Positions 29,965 to 42,192 are shown, numbered from the stretch's first letter. The stretch: 64,000 nucleotides of DNA from Tahibacter harae (GCF_024437735.1 NZ_JANFQO010000008.1:1-64000); one strand, 5' to 3'. Notes: generated by a model not told the origin, from the sequence alone. A program made the numbers and translations.

Positions 29965-31869
29965 TTAGTTTCTGATTTGCTCGCCCTTTAACCGTTCGGC
30001 GAACTGTTCGACGGTCATCGAACCGAGGTCTTCGCCCGAGCGGATACGCACAGAAACAGCCCCGTTCTCCTTTTCGCGATCACCGATCACGAGGAGATAC
30101 GGAACTTTCTGCAGCGTGTGCTCGCGGATTTTATAGCCGATCTTCTCGTTGCGCAAATCCGCCTCTACCCGGAAACCTTGCGCGACAAGGGTTTGCACGG
30201 CGGCCGCGACAGCATCCGCCTGGGCGTCGGTGATATTCATGACCACCGCCTGCACCGGCGCCAGCCAGGCCGGGAAATTGCCGGCATGGTGCTCGATCAG
30301 CACGCCGATGAAACGCTCCAGCGAACCGACGATGGCACGGTGCAGCATGACCGGCGTATGCCGGGCCGAATCCTCGCCTACGTACTCGGCGCCGAGGCGG
30401 CCGGGCATGGAGAAATCGACCTGCATGGTACCGACCTGCCAGGCGCGGCCGATGGAGTCGCGCATGTGGTACTCGATCTTGGGACCGTAGAAGGCGCCCT
30501 CGCCGGGAAGCTCCTGCCATTCCACACCGCTGGCGCGCAGGGCCGAACGCAGGGTTTCCTCGGCCTTGTCCCAGACCTCGTCGGAACCGATGCGCTTTTC
30601 CGGACGCAGAGCGATCTTCAGCGCGATATCGGCGAAGCCGAAATCGGCGTAGACCTGCATCGCCTGGCGGTGGAATGCCGTCACCTCGGCCTCGATCTGC
30701 GATTCCATGCAGAAGATGTGACCGTCGTCCTGGGTGAACCCACGCACGCGCATGATGCCGTGCAGGGCGCCGGAGGGCTCGTTGCGGTGGCAGGCGCCGA
30801 ACTCGCCGTAGCGGATCGGCAGTTCCTTGTAGGAATGCAGGCCGTGGTTGTAGATCTGCACGTGGCCGGGGCAGTTCATCGGCTTGAGCGCGTAGTCGCG
30901 GTTCTCCGAGCCCGTCGTGAACATGTTCTCGCGGTAGTTTTCCCAGTGGCCCGTCTTCTGCCACAGGGTCTGGTCCAGGATCTGCGGGCAGCGCACTTCC
31001 TGGTAGCCGCTGGCGCGGTAGACCTTGCGCATGTACTGCTCGATCACCTGCCACAGCGACCAGCCCTTGGGATGCCAGAACACCAGGCCGGGCGCCTCTT
31101 CCTGCAGATGGAACAGGTCCAGCGCCTTGCCGATCTTGCGATGGTCGCGCTTCTCGGCTTCCTCCAGCTGCACCAGATAGGCCTTGAGGTCCTTCTCGTT
31201 GAGCCAGGCCGTGCCGTAGACACGCTGCAGCATCTCGTTCTTGGCATCGCCGCGCCAGTACGCGCCGGCCACCTTCATCAGCTTGAAGGCCTTGAGCTTG
31301 TTCGTGTTGGGCACGTGCGGGCCGCGGCACAGGTCGATGAACTCGCCCTGTGAATACAGCGAGAGTTCTTCGTTGGCCGGAATCGAGGCGATGATCTCGG
31401 CCTTGTAGTTCTCGCCCTTGCCCTTGAAGAAATCGACCGCCTCATCGCGCTGCATCAGCGAGCGCGACACCGGCACGCCTTCGGCGGCGATCTTCTTCAT
31501 CTCCGCCTCGATCTTCTCCAGATCGTCCGGCGTAAAGGGCGTCTTGCGCGCGAAGTCGTAGTAGAAGCCGTTGTCGATCACCGGGCCTATCGTGACCTGG
31601 GTGTCGGGGAACAGGCGCTGCGTGGCCTGGGCCAGCAGGTGGGCGGTGGAGTGGCGGATCACTTCCAGCGCGTCAGGGTGTTTTTCCGTGACGATTTCCA
31701 GTCCGGCGTCGGCCTCGATGCGGTAGCTGGTATCGACTAGCTTGCCGTCGACCTTGCCGGCCAGGGCGGACTTGGCCAGGCCGGGGCCGATAGAAGCAGC
31801 CACGTCCTGTACCGTCACGGGATGGTCGAACGCACGCTGGCTGCCGTCGGGTAGCGTAATGTTGATCAT
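29965..31869 (-). CDS. thrS: Threonine--tRNA ligase
   Basis: 634 residues. TGS domain ([20 protein letters not shown]), second editing domain with [10 protein letters not shown], class II core with [20 protein letters not shown], and C-terminal anticodon-binding domain. ATG 31869 begins the standard TGS motif; nine upstream in-frame residues are not family-like. It is the first gene of the thrS-infC-rpmI-rplT-pheST-ihfA group, read leftwards. Confidence 0.98.
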   Translation of the reverse strand: MINITLPDGSQRAFDHPVTVQDVAASIGPGLAKSALAGKVDGKLVDTSYRIEADAGLEIVTEKHPDALEVIRHSTAHLLAQATQRLFPDTQVTIGPVIDNGFYYDFARKTPFTPDDLEKIEAEMKKIAAEGVPVSRSLMQRDEAVDFFKGKGENYKAEIIASIPANEELSLYSQGEFIDLCRGPHVPNTNKLKAFKLMKVAGAYWRGDAKNEMLQRVYGTAWLNEKDLKAYLVQLEEAEKRDHRKIGKALDLFHLQEEAPGLVFWHPKGWSLWQVIEQYMRKVYRASGYQEVRCPQILDQTLWQKTGHWENYRENMFTTGSENRDYALKPMNCPGHVQIYNHGLHSYKELPIRYGEFGACHRNEPSGALHGIMRVRGFTQDDGHIFCMESQIEAEVTAFHRQAMQVYADFGFADIALKIALRPEKRIGSDEVWDKAEETLRSALRASGVEWQELPGEGAFYGPKIEYHMRDSIGRAWQVGTMQVDFSMPGRLGAEYVGEDSARHTPVMLHRAIVGSLERFIGVLIEHHAGNFPAWLAPVQAVVMNITDAQADAVAAAVQTLVAQGFRVEADLRNEKIGYKIREHTLQKVPYLLVIGDREKENGAVSVRIRSGEDLGSMTVEQFAERLKGEQIRN

Positions 31870-31917
31870 GGATTTGTTCTCTTGCCGCCGCGGCACAACG
31901 TCGGGGCCGCGGCCAAT

Positions 31918-31941
31918 AAAAAAGGGCGCCGAGCGCCCTTT
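31918..31941 (-). terminator. Intrinsic terminator or attenuator before thrS
   Basis: On the minus strand AAAGGGCGC, loop TCG, GCGCCCTTT, continuing as TTTTTT. The 9-bp stem is perfect. It is 48 nt upstream of the thrS start, so it either ends transcription from the TonB receptor gene or attenuates thrS. Confidence 0.7.
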
Positions 31942-32248
31942 CCTGGGGTGGCTCTGCGCGGGAATTTCAGGAATCGAAGAAAGTTCGCGTGCTCATGTCA
32001 CACCCTAGACCGGCGCGTTGGCGCGGGCCACCTTGTCGTTTTGATGCATCGCACAAGCGCAATGCGGCAGCCGGAAACTAGAGCACGGAAGCGGCGCGTG
32101 TCAACGCGCCGTTCGGGATTAGCGATTCCGGATTTGACGGTATCCGGACGCCGGACCGCAAGGACGGGGCTTTTCCAGCCGCTGGTTGGCGCATGGCAGC
32201 AACGGCACGCTGGCACGCGGAACCATAAGCCTTGAACCGCGAACCGCC

Positions 32249-32275
32249 GCCGGGACAATGTCCCGGCGGCGGTCA
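32249..32275. terminator. GC-rich inverted repeat after the TonB receptor gene
   Basis: CCGCCGGGACA and TGTCCCGGCGG form an 11-bp perfect stem with almost no loop. It lies about 55 nt past the receptor stop. There is no long T-run, so it may be a weak terminator or an mRNA 3' stabiliser. Confidence 0.4.
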
Positions 32276-32330
32276 GGGCGCACGGCAGGCAATCAGGCCC
32301 GGGCGACTCCGCCCAATCCCGAATCTCCGC

Positions 32331-34457
32331 TCAGAAGTTCCAGTCCAGCACCACGCTGGCACTGCGCCCCATCTCGTCCAGGCCCGAGCCGTGCTCGCGG
32401 TAGCGCCGGTCGGCGATGTTGTCCAGGTGCAGGGCCAGGGTCGAGGCCGGCGCGAACTCATAGCTCAGGCGCGCATTCCAGGTGTTCCAGCCGGCCGTGC
32501 CTTCCGGGTTCACGCGCGGGTCGGTCAGGTCGCGCGGGCTCAGACGATCCTGGCGCGCGGCATAGAGCGCATTCACGTCCAGCTCCAGCACCGGGCTGAG
32601 CTTCTGCAGCCAGCCCAGGCGGCCGCTCAGCGGCGGCACGCGGTCGGCATCGTAGGTGTCGCCGGCATAGGTTTCGTCGCCGCGGGTGTAGTTGAGCACG
32701 CCGTAGAACTGGCTTTCTTCGCTCAGATACCAGCGCGCGCCGGCTTCCACGCCCCACAGGTCCAGCTCGGTGACATTGCGGTTGGTCACGATGATGGCGC
32801 CGGAGTCGGTCAGTTCGCCGGTTTCCACCGAGGTGATCTTGTCCTTGTAGTCGGATTTCCACACGAAGGCTTCGGCCTGCCAGCCCGGGTTGTCCCATTT
32901 CAGGCCCAGGTCGTAGGTGATGACGGTTTCCGGCTTGAGATCGGTATTGGGCACGGCCCAGCGATTGCTGGGGCGGCTGCCGAACACGCCGAGGTCGAAG
33001 ATGTTCGGCGCGCGGAAGCCGCGGCCGACATTGCCGACCACGTGCACGGTGTCAGTGGCTTTGAAGGTCAGGCCGGCGTTGCCGGTGAAATCGTCCGGGC
33101 TCAGCTTCACGCCGGTACCGGCGGCGTTGGGCGACAGCTCGATGTCGAAGCTGGAATAGCGCGCGCCCAGGTCCAGCTGCCACTGCGATCCAAGCGTGAT
33201 GCTGTCATTCACGAATAGGGCGTAGCTGTCCATGGTGGAGCCGTCGGGGAAGCGCGGCGGCCGCGCGCTGACCACGTTGGTGTTGAGGTTGAGGCGCTGG
33301 CGGAAGCTGTCGATGGTGTCGTAATAGGCTTCGGCGCCATAGACGAAGGCGTGATTGCCGACTTCCTTGTTGAAGGTGGCGGTAACGCCGCGCAGGGTGC
33401 TGGAATTTTCCTCCAGCTCGCGGTTGGCAGTGCCGAATTCGCGCGAGCGGCGATCGTCATTGATCTTCTGGTAGCCGGCGTGGAATTCGGCGCGGTCGAA
33501 CCAGCCGCCGTCCTGCTCGATCACGTAGCGCGCCTGCACGAACAGGCGGTCCTGCGGCTGGAAATAGAACTCGACCGAATTGGGCCGGGTCTGGTGGAAG
33601 CTGGTAATCAGCTCGTCCACGCGCGGCGTCTTGGGCTGCTTGAGATAGGCCGCCGACAGCATCAGCTCGTGGCCCGGCGTCGGGCTCCACAGCAGCTTGG
33701 CATCGGCCGCCCAGGAGCTGAACTCGGTATACGGCACGCGCTGGCCATCGTCGCCGAGTTTGCGCAGGCCCACGTCCTGCACCGTGATGCCGCCCGAGAA
33801 GGAGATGCCGTCCTTGCCCACCGCGCCGGCGATGCGGCCCAGGCTGGACAGGTCGCCGCTGCTGTACTGCGCCTTGAAGCGGCCGCGGCCGTCCCAGCTG
33901 TCGCCCTGGAAGCGCTCTTCCGGCGTGAGGATCTGCACCACGCCGCCCATGGCGTCGGAACCGTAGAGGCTGGACTGGGCACCGCGCACCAGCTCGATCT
34001 GCTGCACGTTCTGCGCATCGGCCAGCGCGAAATACTGGTTGGGCGAGTTGCGGAAGAAGGCCGTGTTCATGCGGAAGCCGTCGACCATGTGCAGCACTTC
34101 CGAGCCCTTGAGGCCGCGGATGATGGGAATGGCCTGGCCCGGCGTGGTCGACTGGATGAAGGCGCCGGGCTGGGCGCGCAGGTAGTCGGCAATGGTGATG
34201 ACGGTCTTCTCGCGGATCTCGTCCTCGCCGACGACGCTCACCGCTGCGGCGACATCGAAGTTCGACCGGGCCGCGCGCGTGGCGGTGACCTGGATCTGCT
34301 CCAGCGGCTGTTCCCCGCTTCCGTCTGGGGTCGCGGCGGCTTCGGCGCTTGCGCCGGTCTCGACCTTGGCATCCGCCTCGGTTTCCAGCGCGGTCTCGGC
34401 GAACGCCGGCGTGGCCAGCGCGAAAAGGATCGCGCTCAGTAGTGCAGAAGAACGCAT
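32331..34457 (-). CDS. TonB-dependent outer-membrane receptor
   Basis: 708 residues. Signal peptide to about residue 20, then a Glu/Ala-rich stretch and a TonB box-like QIQVTATR (54-61). The plug domain has IPIIRGLKGSEVLHMVDGFR and ELVRGAQSSLYGSDAMGGVV, the pattern of haem/haemoglobin and vitamin B12 receptors. A 22-strand barrel follows and ends in the terminal aromatic VVLDWNF. It imports a siderophore, haem or cobalamin-like ligand using TonB energy; the ligand cannot be told. GAGGGGG precedes ATG 34457. Confidence 0.92.
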   Translation of the reverse strand: MRSSALLSAILFALATPAFAETALETEADAKVETGASAEAAATPDGSGEQPLEQIQVTATRAARSNFDVAAAVSVVGEDEIREKTVITIADYLRAQPGAFIQSTTPGQAIPIIRGLKGSEVLHMVDGFRMNTAFFRNSPNQYFALADAQNVQQIELVRGAQSSLYGSDAMGGVVQILTPEERFQGDSWDGRGRFKAQYSSGDLSSLGRIAGAVGKDGISFSGGITVQDVGLRKLGDDGQRVPYTEFSSWAADAKLLWSPTPGHELMLSAAYLKQPKTPRVDELITSFHQTRPNSVEFYFQPQDRLFVQARYVIEQDGGWFDRAEFHAGYQKINDDRRSREFGTANRELEENSSTLRGVTATFNKEVGNHAFVYGAEAYYDTIDSFRQRLNLNTNVVSARPPRFPDGSTMDSYALFVNDSITLGSQWQLDLGARYSSFDIELSPNAAGTGVKLSPDDFTGNAGLTFKATDTVHVVGNVGRGFRAPNIFDLGVFGSRPSNRWAVPNTDLKPETVITYDLGLKWDNPGWQAEAFVWKSDYKDKITSVETGELTDSGAIIVTNRNVTELDLWGVEAGARWYLSEESQFYGVLNYTRGDETYAGDTYDADRVPPLSGRLGWLQKLSPVLELDVNALYAARQDRLSPRDLTDPRVNPEGTAGWNTWNARLSYEFAPASTLALHLDNIADRRYREHGSGLDEMGRSASVVLDWNF

Positions 34458-34749
34458 GCTGCCCCCTCGTTAGACAATCGTTAAACCCAAGGGGTCGAGC
34501 TTGCCTACATCCGCCACCGAATATCATCAGCCCTGCGAATTAATTCTTATCGGTCCAGAGAATTAGATTTGCACTAATCCCTGGGCCGACGCAGCATCGC
34601 GGCCCGGATGCGCCGTTTGCGGGCACGGACAGTCTCCGCCATCGCGCAGAGAATTACGCTGCAGCGGGCTCAGGCGTAGACGCGCTGTCACCGGCGGCGT
34701 CCGCCACAATTGCTAGACTGCCTGGCCCTCCCGTGCCGGATGCACACCC
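34458..34749. promoter_or_regulatory. Divergent promoter region of the TonB receptor
   Basis: About 290 bases between divergent genes. An AT-rich block at about 34535-34585 includes the palindromic GAATTAATTC and GATAAGAATTAATTC. It has some likeness to a Fur-type site but matches the 19-bp consensus poorly. Iron control is plausible for such a receptor but not shown. Confidence 0.35.
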
Positions 34750-35817
34750 ATGAAACTCAGCCTCAGCCTGCCCATCCTCGCCGCCATCTTCGCCGCACCC
34801 GCGCTGCATGCCGAAGACTGCCTGGAACGGGCCTGGAACGGCACGCTGGGCAAAAGCCGGATCTCGCTGGAATTCCGCACCATCAACGGGCTGGAGGACG
34901 GGCAGGCGCTCAAGGGCCGTTATTACTATGGCGCGAACTGGACCGAACTGGTGCTGGAACGCGCCCCCGGCGACGGCGGCGAATGGCTGGAAAAAGACGG
35001 CAAGGATGCAGTCACCGGCCGCCTGACGCTGGAATGCAGCGCCGGCAGCCTGAGCGGCCGCTGGCGTTCGCCCGACGGCAGCCGCAGCCTGGAACTCAAG
35101 GCCACGCCCGCTGCGAGCTATCACGCCCAGCGCCGCCAGGGCGCGCGCAGCCAGCTGCTGCAGTCCGCCCGCTTCCAGGGCCGCGCCTACGAGGAAATCA
35201 GCGGCGAGCGCGGCACGGAACTCAAGACCTTCCGCCTCAAGGGCGAGCAACCGGGCATTGCCGCCGTCAACGAGCTGCTGTGGCAGCGCCACCTGGACAC
35301 GCTGGAAAGCGCCGCCGACTGCCTCAGCGACGGCCGTCTGCAGCGCGGCGAGGATCACGGCTACGAATACTCGCTGAGCAGCGAGATCGTCGAATGGAAC
35401 GATACCTTTCTCGTCGTCACCAGCAACGAGGGCGGCTATTGCGGCGGCGCGCATCCGTTCTGGGGCTACGGCGGGCAGACCTTCAACCTGGCCGAAGGCA
35501 AGGTGGAAAAGATGGAGAAGTGGCTGGCAGCCGAATACGCCGGCGACATCGCCGCCGACTCCGCGCTGGACCAGCGCCTGCGCAAGATCTACGCCGGCGG
35601 CACCGCACCGGACGAGCATATGCGCGAATGCCTGGAGGCCATCGCCTTCACTCCCAATGCGCTCTGGCCGCGCAGCAGCGGCCTGGCCTTCACGCCGCAG
35701 GCGCCGCATGTGCTCAGCGCCTGCGCGGGCGAGGACGTGATCCTGCCCTATGCCCAGGCCCAGCCGTTCCTGTCGGAGTACGGCAAGGCCCAGGTCAAGC
35801 ATTTCCAGAAGCCCTGA
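34750..35817 (+). CDS. Secreted protein with RsiV/DUF3298-like C-terminus
   Basis: 355 residues. Signal peptide MKLSLSLPILAAIFAAPALHA. In the C-terminal half SNEGGYCGGAHPFWGYGG followed by TFNLAEGKVEKMEKWL has the GGAHP turn and N-[LF]-x-x-G pattern of DUF3298/RsiV-type domains. In RsiV that domain binds lysozyme; here only the fold is suggested. The first 120 residues resemble a small beta domain. It is periplasmic by its leader, and divergent from the TonB receptor. Confidence 0.65.
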   Translation: MKLSLSLPILAAIFAAPALHAEDCLERAWNGTLGKSRISLEFRTINGLEDGQALKGRYYYGANWTELVLERAPGDGGEWLEKDGKDAVTGRLTLECSAGSLSGRWRSPDGSRSLELKATPAASYHAQRRQGARSQLLQSARFQGRAYEEISGERGTELKTFRLKGEQPGIAAVNELLWQRHLDTLESAADCLSDGRLQRGEDHGYEYSLSSEIVEWNDTFLVVTSNEGGYCGGAHPFWGYGGQTFNLAEGKVEKMEKWLAAEYAGDIAADSALDQRLRKIYAGGTAPDEHMRECLEAIAFTPNALWPRSSGLAFTPQAPHVLSACAGEDVILPYAQAQPFLSEYGKAQVKHFQKP

Positions 35818-35872
35818 TACGGCTGCGGGAACCGGCCGCTGCACGGCTCCCGCGACGCACCGGCGCGGCCAA

Positions 35873-36424
35873 TCAGGCGTTCTGCTTGCGCACCCAGTCC
35901 AGATAGCGGTTGAGCCAGCCCTGCACGAAATCGCGGCTGCCGGCGCCGATGTTGCCGTCGGCGTCGAACAGGCCGTCCTTGGCATGGATGAAGGCTTCGG
36001 GCTGGCCCAGCGTCGGCATGTCCAGATAAGCCAGTACATTGCGCAGATGCTGCTGCGCCAGCGCCGTGCCTATGGCGCCGACGGAAACGCCGATCACGCC
36101 GGCCGGCTTGCCGGCCCAGGCGCTCTGGCCATAAGGACGCGAGGCATGGTCCAGCGCGTTCTTGAGCACGCCGGGAATCGAGCGGTTGTATTCGGCAGTG
36201 ACGAACAGCACGCCCTGGGCAGCGGCGATCTCGCGCTTGAGCCGCTTCACCGGCTCGGCCTGGTTGGCGTCGTCATCCTGGTTGTACAGCGGCAGATCGT
36301 CTATGCGCGAAAATTCCGCACTGAATTCCGCCGGCATCAGGCGCACCAGCGCCTGGGCCAGCTTCTTGTTGAACGAATCCTTGCGCAGGCTGCCGACGAT
36401 CACGGCGATACGGAACTGGCTCAC
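35873..36424 (-). CDS. NADPH-dependent FMN reductase, GTG start
   Basis: 183 residues, flavodoxin-like. The FMN phosphate loop is VIVGSLRKDSFNKKLA, and TAEYNRSIPGVLKNALDHAS is the family signature (ChrR/YieF/azoreductase type). It probably reduces quinones, chromate or similar with NAD(P)H. The start is GTG 36424: AAGGAG lies 6 bp upstream and no ATG fits. Confidence 0.9.
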   Translation of the reverse strand: MSQFRIAVIVGSLRKDSFNKKLAQALVRLMPAEFSAEFSRIDDLPLYNQDDDANQAEPVKRLKREIAAAQGVLFVTAEYNRSIPGVLKNALDHASRPYGQSAWAGKPAGVIGVSVGAIGTALAQQHLRNVLAYLDMPTLGQPEAFIHAKDGLFDADGNIGAGSRDFVQGWLNRYLDWVRKQNA

Positions 36425-36665
36425 GGCATTCTCCTTGGCTGTGGCGATGAAAGCTACGGATGCAGCGGCCGCCGCGCGCCGCACCCCGGGGCGGCGGTCG
36501 CGCGGGCAACAGCACGCACTCTATGCCGCGCGGCGGCGGACGTCAGCGGCCGCGAACGCGACACTGCATCTCCGCGGCGGCGACAAAGCCGGCGGCCCGG
36601 CAACCCGGCTGCATCCGAGGCTTGTACTGCCGCTGTGAGTCCGCTATATTTCGCGCCCCTTCACC

Positions 36666-36740
36666 GGGCGCGTAGCTCAGCGGTAGAGCACTACCTTGAC
36701 ATGGTAGGGGTCACAGGTTCGATCCCTGTCGCGCCCACCA
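36666..36740 (+). tRNA. tRNA-Val (anticodon GAC)
   Basis: 75 nt, GGGCGCGTAGCTCAGCGG to an encoded CCA. The acceptor pairs GGGCGCG with CGCGCCC. Anticodon loop TTGACAT gives GAC. T-loop TTCGATC is normal. No prophage is attached to this tRNA. Confidence 0.97.
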
Positions 36741-36824
36741 AATTGAAACCAGAAACGGCGCGGCCTGCACAGGTTCGCGCCGTTTTTGTTGCTGAGCTTT
36801 CGTTTGCGAGGTGCAATAGCCGCC

Positions 36825-37814
36825 ATGGCCAGTGCAAGCCCGCCGCTGGTATCCATCCTGATCCGCAGCATGGAGCGGCCGGTTCTGCGGCGTGCGATCG
36901 CGTCCGCCGCGGCACAGACCTGGCCCAATCTCGAAATCGTCGTCGTCGCCGCCTGCGGTCAGCGCCACGGCGCCCTGCCCGACCAGGTGAACGGCCGGTC
37001 GCTGCGCCTGATAAAGCCCGATCCCGATGCGCGCCTGCCGCGCGCGGAGGCGGCCAACCTGGCGCTGGAATCCGCCCGCGGCGAATGGCTGAATTTCCTC
37101 GACGATGACGACGAGCTGCTGCCGCAGCACCTGTCCACCCTGCTCGGCGCCGAACGCCGGCCCGACCAGCGCGTGATCTACGCCCGCACCAGCGTGGTCG
37201 ACGCGGCCGGCAACATCACCGGCCATTGCGGCGTGCCCGGCCATCCGCTGCGCTACTACTACGAAAACCTCAGCACGCCCAACGGCACACTGTTCCATCG
37301 CAGCCTGGTCGACGAAGGCCTGCGCTTCGACACCCGCTTCAGCATCTACGAGGACTACGATTTCTTCATCCACTGCGCCAGCCGCAGCAGCCTGCTGTTC
37401 GTGGATGAGGAAACCAGCATCTGGCACGCGCACGAAGGCGAATCCGGCCTGGGCCACGGCGCCAACAGCGGCACCGCCCGGCGTGCCGAACTGAACGAGG
37501 CGCTGACGCGGAAATGGGCCGGCCAGTTCGACCGCTGGGCCAGCGAACCCGGCGCGCTGCTGCTGACCGGACAGCAGTTGCTCAAGCGCGGCGAGACGGC
37601 CGCTGCCTGCCATGCGCTGGAACGTGCGCTGCAGCAGCAGCCCGGCGACATCAACGCACTCAACCTGGCTGGCATGGCCAACCTGCAGGCCGGCAATGTC
37701 GAGCGCGCCGAAGGGTTGCTGCGCGAAGCGCTGCGGCTTCTGCCGGGCCATCCGGCGCTGCAGGAAAACCTCGCCCTGATCCTGCGCCGGCGGAGCGAAG
37801 CGCGGCCGGGCTGA
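36825..37814 (+). CDS. Family 2 glycosyltransferase with TPR-like C-terminus
   Basis: 329 residues. The GT-A fold begins VSILIRSMERPVLRRAI with LNFLDDDDELLPQHL as the nucleotide-sugar DxD region (about residues 89-98), then ETSIWHAHEG. From about residue 245 a tetratricopeptide-like pair follows: LLKRGETAAACHALERAL and LLREALRLLPGHPALQENL. It probably adds a sugar to a surface glycan; acceptor unknown. It starts 84 bp after tRNA-Val. Confidence 0.82.
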   Translation: MASASPPLVSILIRSMERPVLRRAIASAAAQTWPNLEIVVVAACGQRHGALPDQVNGRSLRLIKPDPDARLPRAEAANLALESARGEWLNFLDDDDELLPQHLSTLLGAERRPDQRVIYARTSVVDAAGNITGHCGVPGHPLRYYYENLSTPNGTLFHRSLVDEGLRFDTRFSIYEDYDFFIHCASRSSLLFVDEETSIWHAHEGESGLGHGANSGTARRAELNEALTRKWAGQFDRWASEPGALLLTGQQLLKRGETAAACHALERALQQQPGDINALNLAGMANLQAGNVERAEGLLREALRLLPGHPALQENLALILRRRSEARPG

Positions 37815-37969
37815 GCGCGGCTTCCGCAGCGCGGCCCCGCGCTGCGGCTACGCGGACACGGCAGCCCGGGAACCGGTAGGACCTTCGCCGCGCAACCAGC
37901 GGCCAGCCTGAGCGCACAGCACGTCATCGCCAGGCCGCTCCCGCACCGCAACCGCGAGAACCAGGCCGC

Positions 37970-40003
<2,034 letters not shown>

Positions 40004-40163
40004 GGGATCCTCCGCAGAGCAGCGAGTATAGGTGGGAGCCCCGCGGCTGCGATCAAGCCCAGGCCGGAATCGGATTTGTCCTAGCGCAATGCGGGAAAAA
40101 TGCCGCTGCCGCCGGCGCGGCCGGATTTCTAGGCTGTACTCCCCTGACCTGACGGATACCGCC

Positions 40164-40724
40164 ATGCCCTGCTCTGCCCGCCCGCACGGTTTCAGCCTGC
40201 TTGAGCTGCTTTTTGTCCTGATTATCGCGGCCACCCTGGTCTGCCTGGGCCTGCCTGCGCTCGGCGACGCGCTGGCGCGCACCCAGCTCAGCAGCGGCGT
40301 CAACCAATGGATGACCACGCTGGCCCACGCCCGCGGCAACGCGGTGAGCCGCAGCAACAATGTCGTCGTCTGCCCGGCCGAGGCCGGGAACTGCGTGGTT
40401 TCCTCGCACTGGCACCGCGGCTGGATCATGTTCGAGGACCGCAACCGCAACGCCGAATACGATCCGGACGAATCCCTGCTGCTGCAGGGCGGCCACGACG
40501 ACAGCCTGCGCGTGGTCAGCAGCAACGGCCGCCAGCGCGTGCGCTACCGTCCCGACGGCACCGCCGAAGGCACCAACCTCACATTGACTCTGTGCGGCCG
40601 GCGCGGCGCCGCCTATGCGCGCACCATCGTGCTCAACAACGCCGGCCGCGCCCGGAGCGGCAGGGCGACTCCGGAACAGGCGGCAGCCGCCTGTGCCGCG
40701 CCCAGCTATCACGGAGGGTCCTGA
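40164..40724 (+). CDS. GspH/FimT-family type IV pseudopilin
   Basis: 186 residues. A short leader MPCSARPHG precedes the prepilin site [12 protein letters not shown], with Glu at +5 and a 20-residue hydrophobic helix. The C-terminal globular part has [17 protein letters not shown], typical of FimT/GspH minor pilins, and paired cysteines. It is processed by PilD and helps start type IV pilus or type II secretion fibres. No other pilus genes are near. Confidence 0.87.
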   Translation: MPCSARPHGFSLLELLFVLIIAATLVCLGLPALGDALARTQLSSGVNQWMTTLAHARGNAVSRSNNVVVCPAEAGNCVVSSHWHRGWIMFEDRNRNAEYDPDESLLLQGGHDDSLRVVSSNGRQRVRYRPDGTAEGTNLTLTLCGRRGAAYARTIVLNNAGRARSGRATPEQAAAACAAPSYHGGS

Positions 40725-41213
40725 GCGACGCCACGAGCAGATACGCCGCACGGACACGGCCCGGCCGCCGCAACTGCGGCCGTCGCCGTCGAGCGCCGGA
40801 CCTGCAGCCTGGCGCAGGCACGCGCCTTTCCCGGAACGTCCTGCGTGCCGCGTCACAGGCCCGCAGGACAGCACCGGCAGCCCCCCCACGGAACGAACGC
40901 CACGACAGCGTGGCAAGGACGGCTACGACGGCACGCCACGAACGACGCAGGAAACAACGCCCCAACCACACCTGCGCGCAGCGCTCCCGGCCACCGCGGC
41001 AGATCTAGGAAATTTCCCAGGCGTTCGCGCGGTGATTTCCGGTATCGCGCGGAACCGGCGCGGGGCAATCTGTGCCCGCTCCGAGGACGTGGGCACGCGG
41101 CGGGCACAGGGAAGCCCGTAACGCTGACGGGACGAATAAGCCCCATGACCGAGGGAGCCAACGGCCGGCGCGCTGCAGAGCGCCGTGGCCACCGAGAACC
41201 CGGAGAACGCCCC
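40725..41213. other. Gene-free stretch after the pseudopilin gene
   Basis: About 490 bases. Several open frames exist but all are Arg/Pro-rich without a good start. Nothing else is recognised. Confidence 0.4.
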
Positions 41214-41396
41214 ATGCAAGCCGCTGCCCGCAAGACCCTGGCCGACATACGCACCATCCAGCGGCTGGAAACCTATGTGCGCTGCGCCCGCGCCGAACTC
41301 GCCAGCAATCCCGGCGACGATCTGCTGCGCGAATTCATCCGCATCAACGAAACCCTGATCCGCGAGGAACGCCGGCGGCTGCCGAGCGCGGCCTGA
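41214..41396 (+). CDS. Small conserved-looking protein, 60 residues
   Basis: Starts MQAAARKTLADIRTIQRLE after GGAG at 9 bp. The composition is that of a small helical protein (YVRCARAELASNPGDDLL, then FIRINETLIREERRRL), balanced in charge and unlike the shadow frames around it. I do not know the family. It may be a small regulator or assembly factor; no neighbour helps. Confidence 0.5.
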   Translation: MQAAARKTLADIRTIQRLETYVRCARAELASNPGDDLLREFIRINETLIREERRRLPSAA

Positions 41397-41970
41397 ACGT
41401 TCCACCGCCCGCCCGCGCCGTACGGAAAGCGGCGAGCCGGGCTTCACACCAGGCAAACCCGCACTGCCGGCGCCGCCGTTTCTGCTGCAAGGGAATGCGC
41501 AGCGGCGCCGGTGGTGACTTGGGAAGGCGGTGGGCTGCCGACGCTGTTTTCCGCCAGACAGGTACGGCCATCACGCGGCGGTATTGCGCATCCGGCATAC
41601 GCCCCGTTGCGCGATTCAGCACAGATATTCGCACCCCATGCCAGGCGATAGCCCCTCACTGCAAAGCAACAGCACCGCCCGCAGGAAACGGCAACGGAAT
41701 ACGAGATCACTGGTATCGAATTTCGCATTCCCGGAGACCGCAGCTCCAGCATCCTTTCGCCGGAAGCGAAGGAAACGGGAAGTTCCGGCCATTGCGCGCA
41801 GCGAACGAGCGGACAAATCCACGAGGATCTCGTCGCCGGAAAGCACGGCTATTTCGTTCGCTTGGCGACTCATTGCAGACGCTTGCCGCAAGCGATGCAT
41901 TTGCAATCTGCCGCTGAGTTTCAGGTTCTGCGCGACGGCTGCGAAGAGAATCCCGGCACAACAATGCGTC
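41397..41970. other. Gene-free stretch before the prophage junction
   Basis: About 570 bases, less GC-rich than the preceding chromosome. Open frames have no recognised domain or clear ribosome binding site. It could hold old mobile-element debris, but no repeat or motif shows this. Confidence 0.4.
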
Positions 41971-42004
41971 GAAAAGAAAAACGGCCTGCATCGCTGCAGG
42001 CCGT
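41971..42004 (-). terminator. Terminator of the former tRNA-Asn gene
   Basis: On the minus strand ACGGCCTGCA, loop GCGA, TGCAGGCCGT, then TTTTCTTTTC. A perfect 10-bp stem 9 nt past the tRNA 3' end. It fits the original tRNA-Asn transcription unit, now cut off from its 5' half. Confidence 0.8.
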
Positions 42005-42012
42005 TTCGCATT

Positions 42013-42057
42013 TGGCTCCCCGAGACGGACTCGAACCGCCGACCCAGTGATTAACAG
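42013..42057 (-). other. Prophage attachment site (attL): 3' half of tRNA-Asn
   Basis: On the minus strand, from the anticodon loop CTGTTAA to GGGGAGCCA, this is the 3' part of a tRNA-Asn (anticodon GTT) with a proper T-arm (GGCGG/CCGTC) and encoded CCA. The 5' side of the anticodon stem no longer pairs, and the expected TCCCCGA acceptor strand is missing upstream. So the tRNA is interrupted in the anticodon loop. With integrase at 42459-43433 on the same side this is the left junction; the complete tRNA-Asn should stand at the right junction beyond 64 kb. Confidence 0.85.
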
Positions 42058-42192
42058 ACTCTACATATGAGCCGCCAAGAGCATTGATTCTAGTGGATTA
42101 TCAGCCATTGCAGCAAGGTCACTAATAGGCGTAGGGTGCCGGCGCCGCCTCTATCTTCCCGGCCCGGGCGGCGCCGGATAGTGATCAAAATC

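Larger units (their letters stand above)
31870..32330. promoter_or_regulatory. thrS leader and TonB-receptor 3' region
   Basis: About 460 bases between the TonB receptor stop and thrS. It contains a hairpin with T-run at 31918-31941 and a strong GC-rich inverted repeat at about 32250-32275. The thrS promoter should lie here, but I cannot assign -35/-10 boxes with confidence. No gene was seen. Confidence 0.5.

Noticed and set aside
30118-31353. 411-residue open frame on the plus strand
   Set aside because: Antisense to the catalytic part of thrS, with no protein-like motif.
34540-34590. Definite Fur box before the TonB receptor
   Set aside because: The region is AT-rich with a palindrome but matches the 19-bp Fur consensus at too few positions for a firm call.
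42013-42090. Functional tRNA-Asn gene
   Set aside because: The 5' acceptor strand is absent and the anticodon stem has mismatches; only the 3' half is original, as expected at an att junction.
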